Positions 16,551-20,955 of a stretch of 20,955 bases of DNA are shown here, in pieces; within the stretch, counting starts at the first letter, position 1; each line of letters opens with the position of its first letter. Position numbers and translations under genes: made by a program. Origin of the DNA: Prochlorococcus sp. AG-686-P16 (GTDB taxonomy: Bacteria > Cyanobacteriota > Cyanobacteriia > PCC-6307 > Cyanobiaceae). The stretch covers positions 1 through 20,955 of the forward strand of contig QCVY01000010.1 of NCBI GenBank assembly GCA_003208695.1. The letters are read 5' to 3'. The notes below the pieces were generated by a model. The model worked only from the letters and a program-made list of their open reading frames with translations, was not told the origin of the DNA and searched no databases.

Positions 16551-17882
16551 TTAGATTTTTTCACCTAGTTCGAAACCTCTAAAGCATTTGAATCTTGGGA
16601 ACCTAAGGCTGAATGTTTCAGCATCTTGAGATTGAGTTCTTGCATCAGCTCTGATTTCTACCAATTGCCCGATTAGTTTATCTCTTCCCCTCCAATATTC
16701 TTCACGTTGAGAATCACTGAATCCACTACCGCAATTAAGACGATAATTATATTGATCATCTTTACCTTCAACCAAGATTGCTCCAAGTCTGCCTTCGTTT
16801 CGGCCTGTCCCTTCTTCTATTGCGACAACTCTTAAGGTGACTTCTATGAATGGTTTTGCTTTTAACCAATTATGTGTTCTTTTGCATTCATACCAACCAT
16901 GAGGATTTTTAATCATCACGCCTTCATATCCCCCCTCGACGGCTGATTTGTTAAGTTCTACAAATCTACTTTGTCCTTCAGGAGTATCTAAATCCACATT
17001 TTCCCAGTCAAGTGTTTGAACATGTTTTAAACGAGTTGCATTTTTTGCTACCCAATCTTTTACCAACATACTTCTAGTTGTTTGATCTTTTTCCCATAAA
17101 CCCTTCTTGAAATCTTTAATTGGACAAATATCAAATAAGTGTAAAACTGCATCTTTGGATTGTTTGCCATCTTTTCTATGTACTTGCTTCATTAGGTCTT
17201 GAAAATTAGCACTCATTACTTCACCATCTAAGACTAAATCGTAGGGGGTAGGATGTTTCTCTAATACTTTTTCTATTTCTGTAATGATATGACCAAAGTT
17301 ATTAAACTGTTTACCGTTTCGAGAAAACATTTCTACTTTATTTTTTCTAATAATTGTTAATACTCTGACTCCGTCTAATTTAATCTCAATTTGTTTTTTG
17401 CCTATCATTTTCTTTTCATGGTTTGCGCTGTCATGTGCAAGGGGACATGAGAAAATAGGTATCGTATATTTTGGAAATTTTTTTGCAACTTTGTTTATTG
17501 TTTTTTCAGAAACACCACAACGAAGATCTTTAATCAATACGCGTCTATAAAATCCGTTCCATTGTTCTTTAGTTGCAGATTTCATAACTAAATTGATCGC
17601 ATCTCTAGCAGCATGCCCAGTAAGTTCTCTTTTGATTAATTGATTTGTTAATTCTTTAAAAATACTCCATTTACATCCTTGAATAGATGTCTCTTCTTCT
17701 TTTTCAGGTACCTGCTTTACTCCAAAAGTTACTAAAGGATCTAAGGCCATACTTATTCCCTCAAAAAAATCATTCATTCCTTGTTCCATTGCTTCAAAAA
17801 TGATTTTTTCTTTATCTAATCTGCTTGGGTGTAATTCTAATTTTTTTATTATTTCTTCTTTCCGAAGTTCTTCATGTTTCAC
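16551..17882 (-). CDS. ATP-dependent DNA ligase, phage T4/T7-like
   Basis: This 443-residue protein has all nucleotidyltransferase motifs of ATP-dependent DNA ligases: motif I EIKLDGVR with adenylated Lys168, motif Ia/III FSRNGK (186-191) and LDGEV (218-222), IIIa LHLFDI (247-252), motif IV YEGVMIK (319-325) and motif V WLKAKP (339-344). A C-terminal OB domain ends with FSLRFPRFKCFR. A helical N-terminal domain of about 150 residues includes LIKRELTGHAARDAI and precedes the catalytic core, as in T4 gp30. There is no signal peptide, unlike periplasmic LigE, and no LigD polymerase or nuclease domain. The essential replicative ligase of bacteria is NAD-dependent LigA, so this is an extra, probably repair, ligase. 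The start is GTG 17882, because a stop lies upstream and no ATG is in frame nearby. It lies 16 bases after the membrane-protein gene. Confidence 0.9.
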   Translation of the reverse strand: MKHEELRKEEIIKKLELHPSRLDKEKIIFEAMEQGMNDFFEGISMALDPLVTFGVKQVPEKEEETSIQGCKWSIFKELTNQLIKRELTGHAARDAINLVMKSATKEQWNGFYRRVLIKDLRCGVSEKTINKVAKKFPKYTIPIFSCPLAHDSANHEKKMIGKKQIEIKLDGVRVLTIIRKNKVEMFSRNGKQFNNFGHIITEIEKVLEKHPTPYDLVLDGEVMSANFQDLMKQVHRKDGKQSKDAVLHLFDICPIKDFKKGLWEKDQTTRSMLVKDWVAKNATRLKHVQTLDWENVDLDTPEGQSRFVELNKSAVEGGYEGVMIKNPHGWYECKRTHNWLKAKPFIEVTLRVVAIEEGTGRNEGRLGAILVEGKDDQYNYRLNCGSGFSDSQREEYWRGRDKLIGQLVEIRADARTQSQDAETFSLRFPRFKCFRGFELGEKI

Positions 17883-17898
17883 AAATTTTGAACCTTTA

Positions 17899-18318
17899 CT
17901 AATTTACTTTGGATATTCTGTCTATCTTCCAATCTTTATCATTTTTTGAAAAAGTAAAATCTAGGGGAAGTTCATCTTTTTTATCTTCAGATTTTAAATT
18001 TAAAGTAATTATGATTTGATCTTCTTGAACTCTTGGTCTTCCTGACTTTAAATTTCTATACTTATTTAAATTTAAGCCAGCTAAAAATTTTAGAAAGTCC
18101 TGACGTTTTACATGTGTTTTGTAAGTTTTAGTAGTTAGTCCATATGCAGCGTCAATTCTACCCGCTGCTACTTGATCAAAAAATTTCCGTACCAACGGAT
18201 TAATTCCTCTAGCGCTTACAACAAGTTTAACAGCATTGAAGGTCCAAAAAGAAAAAAGCACTGCTCCACCAACCAATAAAGCTTTTACCCCAATATCTTT
18301 TACTAGTAATGCATCCAT
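17899..18318 (-). CDS. Hypothetical protein with one N-terminal membrane segment
   Basis: The protein is 139 residues long. Residues about 11-34 (VKALLVGGAVLFSFWTFNAV) form a single hydrophobic helix. The rest, from NPLVRKFFDQVAAGRIDAAY, is a small alpha+beta domain. The pattern 'helix, AxGxxDxAY, then strands ending in W' resembles NTF2-like or DUF4864-type folds found in membrane-anchored or exported proteins of cyanobacteria. This is a guess from pattern only, and no catalytic motif is visible. It starts at ATG 18318 and is followed by the ligase after 16 bases, so the two are probably cotranscribed. It is divergent from the sprT-like gene. Confidence 0.75.
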   Translation of the reverse strand: MDALLVKDIGVKALLVGGAVLFSFWTFNAVKLVVSARGINPLVRKFFDQVAAGRIDAAYGLTTKTYKTHVKRQDFLKFLAGLNLNKYRNLKSGRPRVQEDQIIITLNLKSEDKKDELPLDFTFSKNDKDWKIDRISKVN

Positions 18319-18359
18319 TTTGTAATTAGTTTTTTTAATTTTAAGAAAATAAATCGTTT

Positions 18360-18387
18360 TTGATGACTTTTTTTGTCAAAATAATAC
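18360..18387 (+). promoter_or_regulatory. Possible promoter of the SprT-like gene
   Basis: TTGATG at 18360-18365 and TAATAC at 18382-18387 are separated by 16 bases, giving transcription from about 18395 and a leader of under ten bases before ATG 18403. The same interval holds TGAC and GTCA arms around seven T residues. It also holds a consensus TTGACA on the minus strand (18374-18379), which could be the -35 element for the divergent membrane-protein/ligase pair. The call rests on hexamer matches only. Confidence 0.35.
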
Positions 18388-18402
18388 TAAATTTAATCGA
18401 TA

Positions 18403-18933
18403 ATGTCTTTAATTCCTCTTTTACCAGTATTTCATAAGTTTAATAGGCAATTTTTTGATCAATCTTTAACAACTACTAATAGAGAACCTTTAATAAAGGT
18501 TAGATGGAGCGATAATAGATTAAAGACAACTGCAGGTTTTTATAAGCGCAAACAACTTAAAGGAGTAATTGATTCAGAAATAATTTTGTCAAAGCCAATT
18601 TTAACTAAATTATCTTGTAACGAAATTTACAGTACCTTATGTCATGAAATGATTCATGCATGGGTAGATAGGATTCTGAATATTAATGAGATACATGGGC
18701 CAAATTTCTTGAGTAAAATGAATGAAATTAACAAAGAAGAGAATAATTTTCAGATAAGTATTAGACATAATTTTCCTGTTGAAAGAAAGGCACTAAAATA
18801 TACCGGTAAATGTTTAAATTGCGGGGAGAAATATTTGTATAGAAAAAGAATTAGAAATATTGCTTGTAAAAAATGTTGTAATTTGTTCTTTAATGGATCC
18901 TGGAATAAAAAATGTTTAATTTTGTTTGATTGA
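18403..18933 (+). CDS. SprT-like zinc metallopeptidase domain protein
   Basis: This 176-residue protein has the SprT/Spartan fold signature. The zinc-catalytic HEMIH is at residues 81-85 (HExxH), and the third ligand is probably His98 in HGPNF. A C-terminal zinc ribbon follows with Cys137, Cys140, Cys155 and Cys158 (CLNC and CKKC). In eukaryotes Spartan proteases remove DNA-protein crosslinks; the role of bacterial SprT-like proteins is poorly defined. It starts at ATG 18403. It is divergent from the membrane protein and ligase genes, which makes a shared DNA-repair role possible but unproven. Confidence 0.87.
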   Translation: MSLIPLLPVFHKFNRQFFDQSLTTTNREPLIKVRWSDNRLKTTAGFYKRKQLKGVIDSEIILSKPILTKLSCNEIYSTLCHEMIHAWVDRILNINEIHGPNFLSKMNEINKEENNFQISIRHNFPVERKALKYTGKCLNCGEKYLYRKRIRNIACKKCCNLFFNGSWNKKCLILFD

Positions 18934-18951
18934 TAATTTAAAAATGTGACT

Positions 18952-18980
18952 TTGTTTCTTTATTTAGAATTTTCTATTAT
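18952..18980 (+). promoter_or_regulatory. Possible promoter upstream of the Arg-rich protein gene
   Basis: TTGTTT at 18952-18957 and TATTAT at 18975-18980 have a 17-base spacer, the ideal distance. Transcription would begin near 18987, about 30 bases before ATG 19018. This is in the 84-base gap after the SprT-like gene. It is based on sequence match only. Confidence 0.35.
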
Positions 18981-19017
18981 GTTGTTGTAACTTGATATTT
19001 AAAAGCAAAGATAATTT

Positions 19018-19584
19018 ATGGATTCTCGTAGACCTAGAAACTTTAGAAATAATTTTGACAGAACAATACTTGATAAACAAGTTGACAAAATTTTTGAAAC
19101 AGGTAGACAATTTGTTGATGGTGTATCAGGTTCTAGACCCGGTAAAAAAAGAAATACTGATTTTCAAGGAATATCTCGCAGGAACGTTAAAAATGTCGGA
19201 AGATGGGTCTCAGATAAAATGGATATGTTTTTTGAAGAAGAAGATGATTGGTCTGATCAGGGAAATAGTAATGAAGCGATACAAGATATGAAATCTTTTT
19301 CAAGAGAATCTAAATTTATTGATGAAAAGAAACCATCATCTAAGCGTCCTTTAGAGGCATTATCTTTAAGGCAACCTAAAACTCTCCAAATAGATGAACA
19401 AAAGAAGTTACCTTATGGAACATCAAACTCTTTTGATGAATGGCCGGATGATTCAGATTTAAAAGTTGATAGATGGCAAAGATCTTATGAAAGAAGTAAT
19501 GAGATTAATGTAAATCAAGATAATCCAAAAAGCGTTTCAAATAATGGAAGAAGTATTCCAAGGTCAAGAAGAAGAAGAATATAG
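19018..19584 (+). CDS. Hypothetical Arg-rich, probably disordered protein
   Basis: The protein is 188 residues long. The N-terminus is rich in Arg (MDSRRPRNFRNNFDR), followed by an amphipathic helix-like segment (LDKQVDKIFETGRQFVDGVS) and SGSRPGKKR. An acidic patch FFEEEDDWSD is at 70-79, then a long low-complexity polar region. Two tryptophan-containing stretches (EWPDDSD and DRWQRSYERS) precede a very basic tail RSRRRRI. This looks like a mostly disordered protein that might bind nucleic acid or a protein partner; I do not recognise a family. A second frame (18992-19291) overlaps it, but this frame is longer and non-random in charge pattern. Its last 21 bases overlap the end of the convergent chorismate lyase-like gene. 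Confidence 0.72.
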   Translation: MDSRRPRNFRNNFDRTILDKQVDKIFETGRQFVDGVSGSRPGKKRNTDFQGISRRNVKNVGRWVSDKMDMFFEEEDDWSDQGNSNEAIQDMKSFSRESKFIDEKKPSSKRPLEALSLRQPKTLQIDEQKKLPYGTSNSFDEWPDDSDLKVDRWQRSYERSNEINVNQDNPKSVSNNGRSIPRSRRRRI

Positions 19585-20169
19585 ATTAGAAAAATTTTGA
19601 ATTCCTGATGGACCTAACCAAGTTTCTAATAAAGGATTGAAGACTTCGCGAATAATAGTTAAAGGTTTTTTATTACGAAAAAATCTGTAATTTCTTGACC
19701 AAAAAGGTCCTTTAACGCAAAATTCCTCCTCTAACCAATTTGAATTAACTATTGAAATGCTATCCACTTCTCTAAATAATTCTGATCTATCTTGAGTTAA
19801 GTTTTTCCATATTGGTTCTTCTTTTGCTTTTAAATTTTGACTGACTTGTTCTGAATTCCACCAACTTTCAGCCCAGGCAAGATTTTTGTTTTGATTTCTA
19901 ATCCAAACTTGTCTTCTAATTAAAGGTTCTTTTAATTGATTGATTTCTCTTGGGCCTTCTTTATTAAATAAAGGATCTATATGCATAGTTATTAATTTGA
20001 TTTTTGTTTCGTGATTAGTTAAAAGTTGTAAATGTCTTGTTGGACTACCATCTCCTAGTAACATTAATTTCCATGCTCCAGATATTTTAGGTAAAGAATT
20101 TGCAAGTAAAAAAGCAGTGGCTTTCTCTTCCCATAAAATTCTTGGTGAGTTGAAGAGTTTATTATTCAG
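19564..20169 (-). CDS. Chorismate lyase-like protein (UbiC-related, cyanobacterial)
   Basis: From the proposed CTG at 20169 the protein has 201 residues. GDGSPTRHLQLL at 39-50, IRRQVWI at 84-90, ESWWN at 101-105 and LTIIREVFNPLL at 170-181 match the cyanobacterial chorismate pyruvate-lyase family, which makes 4-hydroxybenzoate, the head-group precursor of plastoquinone (Synechocystis sll1797 is the studied member). Arg86 and Glu175 are candidates for the conserved UbiC Arg/Glu pair. The first ATG is at 20064, but the 35 codons upstream read LNNKLFNSPRILWEEKATAF and onward to GAWKLM, which fit the family's N-terminus and are uninterrupted. No ATG, GTG or TTG occurs there, so CTG with an AGG eight bases upstream is the best start. 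It lies 18 bases after the mnmG stop, so cotranscription is likely. Confidence 0.78.
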   Translation of the reverse strand: MNNKLFNSPRILWEEKATAFLLANSLPKISGAWKLMLLGDGSPTRHLQLLTNHETKIKLITMHIDPLFNKEGPREINQLKEPLIRRQVWIRNQNKNLAWAESWWNSEQVSQNLKAKEEPIWKNLTQDRSELFREVDSISIVNSNWLEEEFCVKGPFWSRNYRFFRNKKPLTIIREVFNPLLETWLGPSGIQNFSNLYSSSS

Positions 20170-20187
20170 TGCTTTTACCTATATCTT

Positions 20188-20955
20188 TTAAGATGATAAC
20201 TTTTTTTCAACAAAACTATTTGTCTTTTCTTTTTTTAGTTCCTTTATTTTGAGCCAAACTAGTAATGCTGTTAAATCAGCTTTGCTGACACCAGGTATTT
20301 TAGATGCATCACCAAAATTAGTAGGTTTTATTTTATTTAAATTTTCGCGGGCCTCCAAAGATAAAGTATCTATTTGGTCATAATTAATTTCTGTTGGAAG
20401 TGATTTGAGACTTTGACGATTTATCTGATCAATGTTATTTTTTTGTCTTTTCAGGTAGCCTTCGTATTTAATATCTATTTCAACTCCTTCAATTACTGCT
20501 ATTGGTAGAGTGTTGTCTACTAAATCATATTTTATAAAATCAGAATAGTGAAGATTTGGTCTTTTTAAAAGTTCTTTTAATGTCGTCGATCCTTTAATTT
20601 TTGATCCACTATCTAGCTCTATTTTTTTAGCGATTTCATCAGTACATTTTAAACGTGTATTTTCTAATCTTGAATTTTCTTCTTTAAGTAATTTCATTTT
20701 TTTCTTATGAGCCAACCATCTTCTTTCATCTATTAAGCCTATTTCAAAACCTAAAGGAGTTAGTCTCCTGTCCGCATTATCTCCTCTTAAGGTAAGTCTA
20801 TATTCACTTCTACTTGTAAGAACTCTATATGGTTCTTTTAGATCTCTTGTTATTAAGTCGTTTATCATAGTGCCTATATAGCTGCTTTCTCTTGAAAAGA
20901 TTATTGGATCTTTCATACTTATTTTTCTAGTTGCATTAATTCCTGCAACTAATCC
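20188..20955 (-). CDS. mnmG: tRNA uridine-5-carboxymethylaminomethyl enzyme MnmG, C-terminal part
   Basis: MnmG (GidA) works with MnmE to modify the wobble uridine of several tRNAs, using FAD and methylene-tetrahydrofolate. The visible 255 residues start at the window edge with GLVAGINATRK, matching the conserved GxxAGINAA segment of the FAD domain. They continue with SSYIGTMINDLIT, EPYRVLTSRSEYRLTLRGDNADRRLTPLG, and the C-terminal helical domain ending PGVSKADLTALLVWLK and KKLSS. The reading frame is intact, with the stop at 20188-20190. The N-terminal FAD and NAD segments lie beyond the right edge. An internal ATG at 20916 is not the start. Confidence 0.97.
   Translation of the reverse strand, partial: GLVAGINATRKISMKDPIIFSRESSYIGTMINDLITRDLKEPYRVLTSRSEYRLTLRGDNADRRLTPLGFEIGLIDERRWLAHKKKMKLLKEENSRLENTRLKCTDEIAKKIELDSGSKIKGSTTLKELLKRPNLHYSDFIKYDLVDNTLPIAVIEGVEIDIKYEGYLKRQKNNIDQINRQSLKSLPTEINYDQIDTLSLEARENLNKIKPTNFGDASKIPGVSKADLTALLVWLKIKELKKEKTNSFVEKKLSS

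Noticed and set aside
18992..19291. 99-codon open frame overlapping the start of the Arg-rich protein gene
   Set aside because: The competing frame is longer (188 codons) with a non-random charge pattern. The 99-codon product looks like a frame-shifted shadow of AT-rich DNA.

Overview
The window looks like chromosomal DNA of a very AT-rich picocyanobacterium, most likely Prochlorococcus of the high-light, low-GC kind. The support is compact genes with 1-30 base gaps or short overlaps, weak or absent Shine-Dalgarno sequences, A/T-ending codons, and a cyanobacterial gene set that includes a plastoquinone-type chorismate lyase and marine-picocyanobacterial small proteins. The species call is inference, since no database could be searched. 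No insertion sequence, integrase, CRISPR array or prophage block is visible, and no stretch longer than 300 bases lacks a gene.

Layout. Bases 1-611 (minus) hold the N-terminal third to half of an MFS efflux transporter that runs off the left edge. It is divergent from cobA (657-1442, plus), the first methyltransferase of siroheme/corrin synthesis. From 12292 back to 1445 ten genes run on the minus strand with tight spacing: mazG, speE, speB, gcvT, aspS, pyrG, queE, queC, pabB and a pabC-like gene. They cover nucleotide-pool cleaning, polyamine synthesis, glycine cleavage, Asp-tRNA charging, CTP synthesis, preQ0 (queuosine) synthesis and the p-aminobenzoate branch of folate. Several junctions are overlapping (ATGA at mazG/speE and pabB/pabC; 11 bases at speE/speB and queC/pabB), which suggests translational coupling.

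On the plus strand, a tRNA-Val(UAC) at 12391 is followed by an A-type Fe-S carrier, valS and a TVP38/DedA-like membrane protein. A small possible 50-residue gene lies antisense at 16271-16423. Then come (minus) a phage-type ATP-dependent DNA ligase and a one-TM hypothetical protein, and divergently (plus) a SprT-like zinc metalloprotein and an Arg-rich hypothetical protein. The right end (minus) carries a chorismate lyase-like gene downstream of the C-terminal part of mnmG, which runs off the right edge.

Points most worth attention: (1) a 44-base tandem duplication at the 3' end of speB that appears to have rewritten the protein's C-terminus; (2) a T4/T7-type DNA ligase in an otherwise housekeeping region, near a SprT protein; (3) a chorismate lyase-like gene whose reading frame continues 35 codons upstream of its first ATG with no ATG/GTG/TTG, implying a CTG start or a mutated start codon; (4) a small antisense ORF after the TVP38 gene; (5) a U-U mismatch in the T-stem of tRNA-Val. 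I found no clearly new multi-gene system; the ligase / membrane protein / SprT neighbourhood is the closest candidate.
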